A DNA stretch of 64,000 bases from Solen grandis. Its lineage: Eukaryota; Mollusca; Bivalvia; Adapedonta; Solenidae. The position numbers and the translations under genes were made by a program. The notes beneath the pieces are model-generated. The model saw nothing but the letters and a program-made list of their open reading frames with translations, was not told where the DNA came from and made no database searches. Below, piece after piece: positions 25,751 through 37,149 of the stretch (position 1 is its first letter; each line of letters starts with the position of its first letter). The stretch is from positions 44,879,237 through 44,943,236 of the forward strand of contig CM037794.1 in the NCBI GenBank assembly GCA_021229015.1, written 5' to 3'.

Positions 25751-26200
25751 GTGAGCTTGTCTTCCTCCTGTAGTGATTACCTCCCCTTCCTACTGTTAGG
25801 TTTTATTCTTGGTGAACCCCTCTTTTAGACTTTCATGCTTAAACCCAAATTTGAAACTGTTAAATAATAAGAAGAAACACTTTTATAGCAAAGTATGCTG
25901 TAAGACTTCTATGAAAACCCTCTGTGGCACTTACTCCAATCATTATAGCCTTTATTCATCACCCGTTTGATTTTTTTTTAATAGATTCAGACTCAAGAAA
26001 ATTATTTTTTTTAGGTGGTGGTGTTGATAATGTACAGTATAATCATATGATTGAGGATGTTGTGTTTTATAAAATGAAGACATAGAACAGTGCATGTCTA
26101 AAGACAGACACAAAAATGTGGTATACACATTATGTTAAGTTCCTTCTTAGCTTCTCAACCTATGATTTTCCAAACTCATTATATTAACTCGGTTATTTAT

Positions 26201-26300
26201 NNNNNNNNNNNNNNNNNNNNNNNNNNNNNNNNNNNNNNNNNNNNNNNNNNNNNNNNNNNNNNNNNNNNNNNNNNNNNNNNNNNNNNNNNNNNNNNNNNNN
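26201..26300. other. Assembly gap, 100 N
   Basis: Exactly 100 ambiguous bases. A round 100 is commonly used for gaps of unknown size, so the true length may differ greatly. The gap lies between exon 12 of the SPRY gene and the LDL-A exon. That is where the remaining SPRY exons and the first exons of the LDLRAD3-like gene would be expected. Confidence 0.95.
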
Positions 26301-27324
26301 ACATGTTATATTATTGTTCTTATTATTCTTTTATGCAATATAACATCATTAAATAAGAGTAAAATACAATAAAACACCTACTTTAAACATAGTAGAAAAA
26401 TTCCCCTTTTAGCTCATTCGCACACTTTTTTCCCCCTCCTATGGGCTGGGACCCCTTTTCCCCCACAAAGTGAAAAAAAACCAACACTGTAACTACTAGT
26501 TGACCTGACTTTAACACGCTTTGATACCATCCACGCTTTGATACCATCCATTGGATTAACTGAATACTGTAAATGGTTAATACTGATATTCACAAAACTG
26601 GAGTAGTTTACAGAGATTTGCCATGCTCTTCTAGTTATCCAGTTTATTTCCGGCTAGCTGGGGCACTGCCTATTGGACAGGAGGCATTTCCCCAAACTCT
26701 GAAACATCTCTTAGTGAGGTTTTCCTCAACTCAAAAATCTCAAATTCTGAATCTCCACAATATTCAAATTTTAAAGAAATCAATACAATTCTAACCGAAC
26801 CGCCTCTATATGTATATGTAGTTACCAGTGTTATTCATCAAGCCCTTAAAATCCCACTGTCAGTGAGTGCATTCTAATAATAACATATTCAACTTTTCTA
26901 CTCAACTTTCATGTTTTTAGCAATATAAAAATTAACATCACCTTTACCATTCATGGCTTGATCAGCTACTCACAAATTGTATCATAATCAATGTATGTAT
27001 GTTCTTTTGTGTAAACCTGGTTATCCATCGACTACCAAGTATTCTAATATAGCTATTTGATAGCTTGTAAGTCAGTTTGAATATATCTGTAGATAGGGAG
27101 TTACTTGAAACTGGGAAAAATCTCAAACTGAGACTTTTTGTGAGGTTCAGGCCAGAACTGGTTTTAGGAGTTTACATTATATGCTTGTGTATTTATTTTT
27201 GTTTAATGTTGAACAAAAATTATTCAGGTTATACTAAATAAAAAAAATTATGTTAGATATTAGTATTGAAGATAGCTGTTGTTCAGTGTGGCATTACGTT
27301 TTCATCTGCTTGTATTGCTTGCAG

Positions 27325-30300
27325 CTCTGATATGTGCGGGGAAGTTCCGCTGTAACAATAGCCGCTGTATCGACTACCGCTATGTGTGTGACAAGAAGGG
27401 AGAGAATCACTGTGGAGATTGGTCAGATGAGGAGAAATGTGACCCTGCAGGTACAGTTGTTGATGTCCCACTAGTCTGTTCTTCAAAAAGAAGTCAGGGC
27501 TCAAAATTCTTATTCAATCTCAGTTTAATCCCTCCGACTCAATGTATTACAGAAATTTAAACAATTTATTTCCAAACAAACAATTAATTTGATTGGTATT
27601 AATCTGTTAACCCTTTCCCTCATAGAGGACACCATGAAAAGACCTATGCGAACAGCATAAAACCAGATCAGCCTGCGGTTACTCGCAGGCTGATCAGGTT
27701 TTATGCTGTTTGCTGTTCCTCAGTGGTCTGGAAATGAGGATTTTGTAATTAAATTTGGTAAGGTTTAACTGTGGTTTTCTGCAGTTAGGCTTGATGTGGT
27801 ACCTACTGAGTGCGTCAAAATGAGTCTATATGAGGGAAAGGGTTAAGGATGACTTTGGAAATATTTTAGATCTCATGAGCAATAACATTGGTTGCTTCCC
27901 TTTGTATATAGAGACAGCTGACTATATTCAGAAACATTTAAAATAATGCTCAGTAATTTATGTTCAGATTTTAAATCTATTTTGTGTAAATGATCAACAC
28001 TCTTATTGAAGTTCACAATAACTGTTTAAATGATGTTGATCCTTTAAAAAAACTAAAGCCCCTTGCAGTGACAAATTATCAAAAATTCTTGGCTACCAGA
28101 TTTGTAATCTTGATGACACTGGGCAACCAGACACAGAAAATGGCATTAGTACTCAGGTAAAACAGGTGGTAGCTCAGCCAAAAAATTTGGTAGCCCTTGG
28201 GCTCCGGACACAGGATTTGTTGGACACTGCAGCCTTGTGATGTCATCTATTTTTCTTGAATTACCTATACTGAAAATATCACCTTCTAGTTTTTGACATT
28301 TTCACTTTCTGGTTTTTTACATGAGCCTATACTACAATTTCCAAGCAAGTTTTTCTGTTCATACATGAGGCTTCCATAGAAAGAACTAGTTTTCTATTAT
28401 GATCTTTAACCTAGCAGATATTAGCGCTAATAGGGCTAAATCTTAAGTGGCCTGTATGGCTTAATGCAGACTGATAGTACTCAGCTGAGTGATATAGGAC
28501 CACCATGGCCTTTTTAGCTCTCCTGAGCACTTGTGCTCGGGTGAGCTTTTGTGATCGCCTTTTGTCCGTCGTGCGTCGTCCGTCGTCAACAATTGCTTGT
28601 GAACACTCTAGAGGCCACAGTTTTGGCCCAATCTTCAAGAAACTTGGTCAGGATGTTTGTCTACATGATATCTCGGATGAGTTCGAAATTGGGTCATGTG
28701 GGGTCAAAAACTAGGTCACTAGGTCAAATCTTAGAAAAACCTTGTGAACACTCTACAGGCCATAGTTTTGGCCCAATCTTCATAAAATTTGGTCTGGATG
28801 TTTGTCTACATGATATCTTGCATGAGTTTGAAATTGGGTCACATGAGGTCAAAAACTAGGTCACCAGGTCAAATCTAAGAAAAACCTTGTGAACACTATA
28901 GAGGCCTACATTTTTGTCCCAGTCTTCAGTAAACTTAATATGAATGATGACTGCATGAATTCCCAGTTGAGTGCAAATTCAGGTACTAGTAGGATCAATA
29001 TGTAGGTCACTTAGTCAAATGTTAGAAAAACACTTTTAGATGCCAGATTTTTTTAAGTTGTTTGTTGGAAATTCACAAAGCAACTTTTCACTTCACCTAA
29101 TGAATATTTATGTACAAAACTTTTACTGATTGATCATTAATTTACTGATCTTAAAAGGTCATATGTGCTTATTGTGATCAAAGAAATTGAATCAAGATAA
29201 TCATTTTACAGCCATCCAGTTATGGTATCGCGTTTGGTGATGATGGTATATTTTGTCATTAACTGTAGTAGGAACTTGGTGATAATTAGTTCAGGTGTAG
29301 TATAAATTGCTTAATTATTGTATGAAAGTCAGTGAGTATTTCCAATTTTTTTTTCTTAATTACGCAAAGAAACTTTGGTGATAAGCTAAATTCTCATTTG
29401 TTTGTTTCATTTTAGCAACAACAGAAATTAACGCTAAGGACAGCTCAGCTGAGGACCAGATGTCATGGTTGAAGACGACAGTTTACACAGTGATAGCTTG
29501 CACAGTTGGAGTTGTTCTGTTCATATCCATCCTAGTCATAGCCATATTCAGGATCAAAATGAAGCGGGCAGCATTCCGGCGTGCCATGCGACAGCAAGAG
29601 AGACGTCGACGTCATGGACACCAGTGTGAAAGTGGTGCAAGTGGAAATTCACAACGAAACACTGCCGTGGAACACGAACCATTCATTTCTGCACCATCTC
29701 CCACTCACTATGGGAACTTAATTGTTAATGTTAATAATGGAGTTCAGTTTGTTCCAAGTTCTGACTTAAACGCCTTCCTCCAAGCCCCACCGTCATACTC
29801 TGAAGTTTTAGCTGAAAATAGAATCTATGCCACTCGACATTCGCCGCCGCCAGAATATAGTACTATAGACAGGAACCCTAACCAGCTGCCTGACAACGAG
29901 CAGCAACAGTTTGATAATGTAGAACCACATCGATCTGAAGGAAGTAGATCTGGGCCAAATTCACAGCTTCATTCCCCGGCAGATAACAGGAGTTTACAGT
30001 TGAATTTTAGCGGTAGGGGAGAAAACTCTGTAAGCATGAATTTTAGTGGGGAAAGAGTTGCTTCCCCTGGTAGTGTTAGTGCAGTGTTAGGGACAAACTC
30101 ACTAGGGAGGCAGAATATTGGAAGTTCTAGTGGAACAGGAACTAGACAGTGTAGAAACGTTAGGGCCGTTGGTTCCCCACGTAGGCCTAAACAGCTCCAT
30201 GTCAGAGATGGTCAGATTTTGCTGGATGGGAATTCATCCAACTCGTCCTCTCCAGAGACAATGACACGCAATACCCAGACTTACCCTGCTGATATCAACA

Positions 30301-30473
30301 CATCCAACCCTAGTGGTGCCAAACCTGGCCAGTTACAAGTCCAGGGTGGTCAGATTATTCTGTCTGCTCAGAACGAGGGTGCTGAGGTCAGCGTGACCGA
30401 AGGGGCCAGTTCTGCTCAAAGCCAAGGCCAGTTAGAAGTAAAAGATGGACAAATTGTGTTCAAGGCCTCATAA
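27325..30473 (+). CDS. LDLRAD3: LDLRAD3-like receptor: LDL-A module, transmembrane helix, PPxY tail (5' end missing)
   Basis: Two exons, 27325-27450 and 29416-30473, join in phase 1. The first encodes one LDL-receptor class A module: six Cys in FRCNNSRCIDYRYVCD...HCGDWSDEEKC with the calcium-binding D-SDEE end. The second encodes a short stalk, a transmembrane helix (about 29478-29551) followed by a basic stop-transfer run, and a cytoplasmic tail of about 300 residues. The tail has VNVNNGVQF, PPSYSE (PPSY at 29787-29798) and PPEY (29847-29858). Human LDLRAD3 has the same order NVNNG-PPSYSE-PPPPY, and its PPxY sites are reported to bind NEDD4-family E3 ligases. Human LDLRAD3 has three LDL-A modules and a signal peptide; only one module is visible here, so 5' exons are missing, probably in or near the gap at 26201. 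The tail is longer than in human and ends in a repeated motif. Stop TAA at 30471-30473. Confidence 0.85.
27607..27846. mobile_element. TTAACCC MITE with internal hairpin, copy 1
   Basis: Inverted termini TTAACCCTTTCCCTCATA and TATGAGGGAAAGGGTTAA; 240 bp. The interior has a long stem: CAGCATAAAACCAGATCAGC...GCTGATCAGGTTTTATGCTG around CCTGCGGTTACTCGCAGG. It lies in the intron between the LDL-A and transmembrane exons. Confidence 0.85.
28515..29060 (+). repeat. Hairpin-ended tandem-repeat element, 145-bp core, right end lost
   Basis: The left end AGCTCTCCTGAGCACTTGTGCTCGGGTGAGCT is the same type of palindrome as at 23361 and is followed by GTCCGTCGTGCGTCGTCCGT. The core CTTGTGAACACTCTA recurs at 28596, 28741 and 28886: period 145 bp, unrelated in sequence to the 155- and 165-bp cores. 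No matching right end is seen. Confidence 0.75.
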
Positions 30474-32660
30474 CTTAACCTGCCTGCTGTGTTCTTCCAT
30501 TGTTATTAGATTGTTATAATGCTAATATTTAGCTGTCATATGTATCCTGTATAAACCAGCTGAAATATGATAAGTGTAACTTATATGAAATAAGATCAAT
30601 CTCCAAGTACATGTAGATTATAATTTGCTGGTCAGTTACACATCTTCTTAATAACATTCAACAAATTTTCTAATCATTTTCAAATATTGTTATAAGCAAA
30701 AAAACTTTTTTTAAGTAATTTGTGTTACATTTTTGTAGCTAATATGTACTTATTGTATCAGTTATGCATTAACTTAACCTGTCAAATGGAGATCCTTTAC
30801 ATTCTTTCCAGAGTCAGATATTTATGTTGAGCCCTGGGCTATGCATACATTTTAGATGTTATGTCCAGGTAAAGTAATTGCTGTAGTCATCCCCCTTTAT
30901 AAGTATTTAGGAAAGGTATCAAAATGACTAATACATGAGATTGTTATAAGAAGAATTTTCTCGCCTGTACTATCAAATTTGCAATTATCAAATATACATT
31001 TTTTTTAAAGGAGAACATTCTCTACAAACAGGATTTTATTAATGAACATTTTTCTTAGTTTCATTTAATGATTTGACAGCAAGGATGTAATTTGTGCAGT
31101 TGCAATGATTACCGTAGAGTAAGAGGACAAGGGAAGCAATCTCAGTATAAAGTTTGATTTATTATGTATCATATCAATACTTTGTACAGGATCTGTATTA
31201 ATCCTTGTTTTGTTAAATAATATTGTGTATTATTATGATTGATCAGTTGCTGTTAGTCATCAGTTCACACTGATGCATAAATATAATATTGAGGGCTGAT
31301 TACAAAGCTGTTCAAAGTACATATAGGTATAGAACATGATGGAGTAGTTCGTGGTCGGCCCTTAGATGTACTTTTGTTGATTTATCCATTAACCTCCATG
31401 ATGATCTTTCATTAAGTAAAACTTGTGTTTTCTACATGAAACCACAGACAAATGTACCCACAAAATTGCCTCTATATCATTATCAACAAAATCTAATTTC
31501 AATGAACAATAATGAATAATGATTTACAGTATGTTAAGAGTCACACCTTGAACCTTTTATCATTAGTTTATCAGCTGTTATCAAGTAGTGATACTGTTGT
31601 CAAATTCAAATACAGTGTTCAAAATATTTACTGTGTATCACTACATAGGAGTCTGATGTTTTGCCAACATATCCTGTATGTTCCAATACTATAAATTTAG
31701 AGTTTGTGATTATAGAGAAAGATCAGACAGGATATATTAAGAAAATCTCAGATAACTGTATTGCAAGGTCAAAATTTACAAAATAAATGTCACTTCAAGG
31801 ACACTTAATTTTGTATTTTTATAGGTAATGTTTATTTAAAAAAAAATGTAAGGCAAATTTTAACATTTTTAACAGCATCCTTGTGTATACCTGCATACCT
31901 AGAGAGATCTCTGCTTGAGGCTGTCACGTTGATGTCAGAAATGAGACATGGCAAGTTTCCAATTTGAACGGGATTTAATCAAGTGATTTTTTTTTTCACT
32001 ATAAAAAAAACTTGAAAATGAAGAAAATCGTTTTATTTTCATGTGCTTGATATTTATTTAGAATGAATTAGTTATTGGCTCCCAAAATAAAGAAGTTTGA
32101 GTAAAAAATCTGAATTTTTTACATAATTTACTATGTGTTGTGAAATCTTATATGGAAAGAAGAATGCAGACAGCCAGGGGTATCAGATATTAAGGTCATA
32201 AGATAAGAATTTTCTAGCACCACTATATATAGTGATATTCTAAGATGTTTTGTCCAGTGGAGGTAGTGAGACATGATGGTGTGCTGATGTTGTTCTCTTC
32301 AGATATTGTGATTTTTTTTAGACAGTAATACTTCATACATCACCATTAATGCCAAGTTGTGAAAAAATTATTTTGCAAATTATATAACATATTTTTTGTC
32401 CCTGCTGTATAATTGCTATTTTATGTAAAACTAATACACTCGTACATAACACATTTGAAAATAAGCATGTAGGTAATATCCCTCGTCATGAAAATGAATA
32501 CACTTTATCATAAAGGATGTATCATGGAGTTTTCTTTCATAAATATTCATCAGCCGTTCATTTTATAACTTAATATATAATATAAACACTTAATCATTCA
32601 TGGTACAATTGTTGATGTTATAAATATCCTTCAGTGATAAATAAAGTTGTTATTTCATCC
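30474..32660 (+). other. Probable 3' UTR of the LDLRAD3-like gene
   Basis: AT-rich sequence without recognisable coding content follows the stop codon. AATAAA occurs near 31781 and at 32639-32644; the second is followed by a T-rich stretch. No other gene signal was seen. The true cleavage site cannot be chosen from sequence alone. Confidence 0.45.
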
Positions 32661-33053
32661 TAGATGAATACTATCTGTTGGTGTATATACTTGTTAAGAC
32701 TGTTACATGTATAGCTGATGTTCAGCAGGTAGGAATGAAACACCTACCCATACTAGGCTCGTATGGCCCTACTTCATCTGCTCATGTCTTCACTATACAA
32801 ATCTTGTTAGATGCAAGTCTCAAGCATATCAGCAAACTTACCGGTTATAACAGGATTTGGCTTTTAAATATTATGAAAACTACGTCATTTAAAACAATGC
32901 TTAATATGTTTTAATGAAAGTAAAAGAACAAAAGACATAAAAAAAAATTGAAGCTGACTGATCTGGGTTTGTCATGTATGTCAAGGGCTCCAAACACGTC
33001 TATATGAGGTGAAGACCTATAATCAGTTATGATAGTAATGCTTAAATTGGGTC

Positions 33054-33205
33054 TCATCTCTAATGTTGTGCTGAAACCCTCCAGCTGGTTTGTCTTCCCA
33101 GGTGCATCTTTTCACTTCGGGTCTTCCTCCACCTGTAATTACCTGGACGTCGCTATATGACTGGAATACATGTACTGTTGTAGTGATGGTTAACTCCCTC
33201 ACAGT
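33054..33205 (+). repeat. SINE family A fragment
   Basis: Contains CCTCCAGCTGGTTTGTC, TCTTCCTCCACCTGTAATTA and GTCGCTATATGACTGGAATA, matching the body of family A. The tRNA head is absent. Confidence 0.65.
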
Positions 33206-33789
33206 ATTATGATTAGTGTCATTGGTTTTTATGAGGTTTACATATCTTGCCATTCTTATAACATTGAAAATATGATCTTAACTTGGTTAAGATTTAAATG
33301 CTGATATTTAAGATCATGTAGTTGGTCATTAGTTGCCACTTTTTGTTTGTTTATGAATTGTTACTTGCTATGTTGCTATAAATGCACATCCACAATTAGG
33401 GATGTTATCATGTCATACTGATATATAATCAGGAATAATTAAAGACGATATTTATAAGAATTGAGAATTTCTTCTTTTTATCACCACAGATTTAACTAAA
33501 TGAAAGCAATTGAATTAACTTGGGATTGCAAACTGTTTGTTTAAAGAGAGATCCTAATCCAGTAATCGCTCACTCGCTACATTAACTTTGTATAATTTTC
33601 TCCCCACACCACTGCGTGGGTGACAGACCTAGTCATGTGGCTGGGTTGCAGAATGTCGGTGGTTCTGGCTGGATACGAATAAAAAAAACTTGCAGGGACG
33701 GTACATTCCATTGTAACAATGACCTATAGCTATGCAACAACTTAACGACCAGAAGACCTCGGACTACAATTACCTGCTCTTGATTGTAC

Positions 33790-34012
33790 CTAACGTAGTG
33801 GTAACACGCATCGCTTTTCACCAATGCATCCCGTTTTCGATTCCTGGTTACATGCGTGAGAGAGTACAGTGGTCACCAGTCCAGACACGTGGATTTACTC
33901 CGGGCTCTCCGGTTTCCTCCAACAAAAATGACCACATACGCCGCCATCAGAGCTATCGAAAGTGATTCATGTAAGTTGTGACAACTTCTTTCGTAATCGA
34001 TATACATAAAGT
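33790..34012 (+). repeat. Interspersed repeat family C, copy 1
   Basis: Shares with 53030-53215 the segments GATTCCTGGTTACATGCGTG, GAGAGAGTACAGTGGTCACC, CGCCGCCATCAGAGCTATC and GTGACAACTTCTTTCGTAAT. GTTTTCGATTCCTGG looks like a B box, suggesting a SINE. Confidence 0.7.
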
Positions 34013-34280
34013 TCGAACTTTTTTTGTTTGAGCAGGGTAATAAGCAGTTGCACAGAAGATAGTTTTTAGTTTGATGCTGTTTTTAGTGAAGAGACACGGG
34101 AGCAGTGGCATAAAAATAAGTCCCAGTTTGATACTGTTTTCTGTGAAAATTTGAAGAGATGCAATTTTTGTCAGACAAGTTATATTCCAGTATTTGTATT
34201 GGTTCAGTTCTGGTATGAGAGTGTCAATAATTTTATATCCCCGCCTTACAAGTGAATTGTGGCCGGAAACATCCCATCTT

Positions 34281-34646
34281 CATGCGTGGATCCAGCGGGG
34301 GATACCGGGGGTCCGGAGCCCCACCCCCGGGATTTGGCTATTAATATGCATAAAAGAAGAGAAAGAGAAGGGAAAGAGGCATGACCTCCCCTGGGTTTTG
34401 ACTGTTATGCTTAAGTATGTATGGAAGATGGGGTGGAAGGGGCATGACACCCCACTGGGATTTGGCTAATATGTTTAAAATACAGTAATCTAGTGTTTTG
34501 ACATCAAATCACACACCCCACCCCACGTACTGTGATTTTTCAGAGGTCCCCCAACGTGTACGGTGACTTTCATAGCTAGAACTGGACATGGTAATCATCC
34601 CCGTCGGACCCCCGCCCCGAGACAAATTGCTGGATCCGCGCATGCA
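34281..34646. mobile_element. Short inverted-terminus element (MITE-like)
   Basis: The left end CATGCGTGGATCCAGC (34282 on) is the inverted match of the right end GCTGGATCCGCGCATG (34632 on). The interior is GC-rich for this window, with CCCC/GGGG runs and two GGGATTTGGCTA phrases. No coding potential. Confidence 0.65.
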
Positions 34647-34903
34647 TCCAACACTCACATTGCATGATCCATGTTATTGATTATGACGCACTTGGAATAG
34701 TGATTACCATACTAATACCAACCAGCAGATACCCGTGCTAAAGACTTGTAAGAATTATCACCCTTCTTCTTGCTGGAGTTTATATCTGATAAATAGATTA
34801 AATATCATACGCATGACCTTAAGTCTGAAATGGTTAAAATAAACGCAACTTTACCTGTAAATGCCACATTAAAAAAAAACCTTCGTTTATAAAAGCACTG
34901 GTT

Positions 34904-35200
34904 CCTGTAGGCCGAGTAGTTAGAGTGTCGGTCCTGTAAACGTGGGTCGTGGGTACGATCCCCGCCGATACATATCAGAATTGGTATATCGGCATTGCCT
35001 TGCGCTCGGCACATAAGGATATTCCAGGACTGGTTGATCCGGTGTCTGGATTATATGACCGTGTGCGGTAACATGCCATGTGTCTACGGCTATATCGCAT
35101 TGAGGCAGCACACTATCTCTCATATAAACACACGTGCTCCCAGTAAGGTAAATACTGTCGGTAGGACGTTGATCTCAAGCAAACAAACAAATAATTTGAA
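34904..35200 (+). repeat. tRNA-headed SINE family D
   Basis: The head GTAGGCCGAGTAGTTAGAGT (A box) and GGGTACGATCCCCGCC (B box) are tRNA-like; a body of about 200 bp follows, ending in a CAAACAAACAAA tail at 35180. Single copy in this window. Confidence 0.7.
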
Positions 35201-35261
35201 TACCAAGGTAATGTGATATTAGCGATCCAATATAGCCTACATTCAGAGTCCTGTTGTTGTT

Positions 35262-35506
35262 GTATTGGGGTTTACCGTCGCTGCGATAGTATTTCAATCA
35301 TACAGCGACGTTCAGCTAATTACAGGTGGAGGAAGACCCTGAGTACACAGAGGTACCCGGGTAGAACCACCGACCTACCGCAAGCCAGCTGGAAGGCTTC
35401 CTCACATGAAAAATCCGAAGTCCCTACCGGGATTCGAACCCACAGCGGTGAGGGGGCTGAGAGATTGTAGTCCACGACTGTAACCGCTCGGCCACGGCGG
35501 CCCCTC
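35262..35506 (-). repeat. SINE family A, full-length copy
   Basis: On the minus strand: GGCCGCCGTGGCCGAGCGGT (A box), GTGGGTTCGAATCCCGG (B box), then the body with CCAGCTGGCTTGCGGTAGG and the tail GCGACGGTAAACC. The B box is perfect. It is the best-preserved copy in the window. Confidence 0.85.
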
Positions 35507-35534
35507 AGAGTCCTGTCATCGCCTAACCTTTAAA

Positions 35535-36716
35535 CCCTTGTTTAGCTCGACTTAACGAATGCTGTCGAGTTTTTAGCTCGACAATTCGAAGAATTTTGTA
35601 TAAGCTATTGTAGTCGCCCTTGTGTCGGCGTTCGCGTTGCAGCTTTTGGTTAAAGTTTTACATGCAAGTTACTATCATTTTTATAAATCAATAACCATTT
35701 ATGATATTGACTTGAAAGTTTATAAATATGTTCAGGGGCATCAGACAACCAAGGTAGATAACTCTTGACTAAAATGATATAAATTATGGCCCCTTTTTAA
35801 CTTAGAAATATTGGTTAAAGTTTTGCATGCAATGGAAAATTTGTTTAAAGTTTTGCATGCAAGCTACTATCCAGCTTGTATCTCAATAACCATTCATGGT
35901 ATTGACTTGAAAGTTAATGAATATGTTTAGGGGCATCAGACAACCAAGGTAGATAATTCTTGATGGAATATATTGCAAATTATGGCCCCTTTTTAACTTA
36001 GAAATTTTGGTTAAAGTTTTGCATGCAAGATACTCTCATGCTTATGTCTCAGTATCCAGGCATGCAATTGATTTGAAACATCTTTAATACGTTTAGGGGT
36101 ATCATACTATCAAGGTAGATAACTTTTGGTGGAATATATTGGAAGTTATGGCCCCTTTCTTACCTTAAAGATTTTGGTCAAAGTTTTGCATGCAAGGTTC
36201 TTTCATGCTTATATCTCAGAGTCCAGGCATGTGATTGATTTGAAACATCTTTAATATGTTTAGGGGTATCATACTTTCAAGGAAGATAACACTTGATGGA
36301 ATATATTGCAAATTATGGCCACCTTTTAACTTAGAAATTTTGGTTAAAGTTTGCATTCAGCTACTATTCAGCTTATATCTCAGAAATTGTTTATGGTATT
36401 GACTAGAAAGTTAAGGAGTGTATTCAAGAGCATCAGAAAACCAAGCACGATAACTTTTGGACTGAATCTTATACAAATTATGGCCCTTTTCTAACTTGGA
36501 TACTTGGTTAAATTTGTGCATGCACATATTATTATACTATGTCTCAGTAACTAGGCATGGGATTGTTTTTAGACTTCATAAAATATTAATGTATATCATT
36601 TCTGACTATTATTATATACAGGGTATGTAAAGGGCAATAACTGAAATAGATTTCATTTGATTTACCAACAAGCATTTTACATAGTCGAGCATGCTGTCCT
36701 CTGACAGCTCTTATTC
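35535..36716 (+). repeat. Hairpin-ended tandem-repeat element, about 166-bp core
   Basis: The left end carries TTAGCTCGACAATTCGAAGAATT (AATTC-GAA-GAATT stem). The right end carries GTCGAGCATGCTGTCCTCTG with GACAGC (GCTGTC-CTCT-GACAGC stem). The core GGTTAAAGTTTTGCATGCAA recurs at 35648, 35813, 36009, 36177 and 36342, so units are about 165-168 bp (one longer by a partial unit). Confidence 0.8.
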
Positions 36717-36897
36717 TACTCACACTGGCGTCGGATCGGCGTCACACCTTGGTTAAGGTTTTGTATGTTATTTTCTATCATGCATATATCTTAGTGACTA
36801 ACTATGATTATTGATTTAACACTTCACCAATGTATTAATTGGATTTAAAACAAGTTAAATAACTCTTCACCGAATTTAATCGTATGTTCCTTTTTGG

Positions 36898-37147
36898 ACT
36901 TGACTATTTGAGTTTACCGTCGCTTCTACAGTACTTCAGTCAAATAGCGACGACCAGCTATTTACAGGTGATGGAAGACCCCGAATGCACGGAGGCATTC
37001 GGGTAGAACCACCGACCTACCGCAAGCCAGCTGGAAGGCTTCCTCACATGAAAATCCGAATGACCATGACGGGATTCGAATCCACGCGGTAAGGGGCTGA
37101 GTGAAAGTTAAAGTCAGCGACCTTACCCTCTCGATCACGGAGGCTCC
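36898..37147 (-). repeat. SINE family A, full-length copy
   Basis: About 80% alike to 35262-35506 by eye, same orientation, including TTTACCGTCGCTTC, CCACCGACCTACCGCAAGCC, GGGATTCGAATCC and the eroded A box at the right end. Confidence 0.85.
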
Positions 37148-37149
37148 TT

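Noticed and set aside
27279..27324. Apparent signal peptide (FSVALRFHLLVLLAALICA) directly before the LDL-A module
   Set aside because: The frame has no ATG (it begins at TTG after a stop), and the hydrophobic residues are the translation of a pyrimidine-rich acceptor tract ending in TTGCAG. It is an intron end, not a signal peptide.
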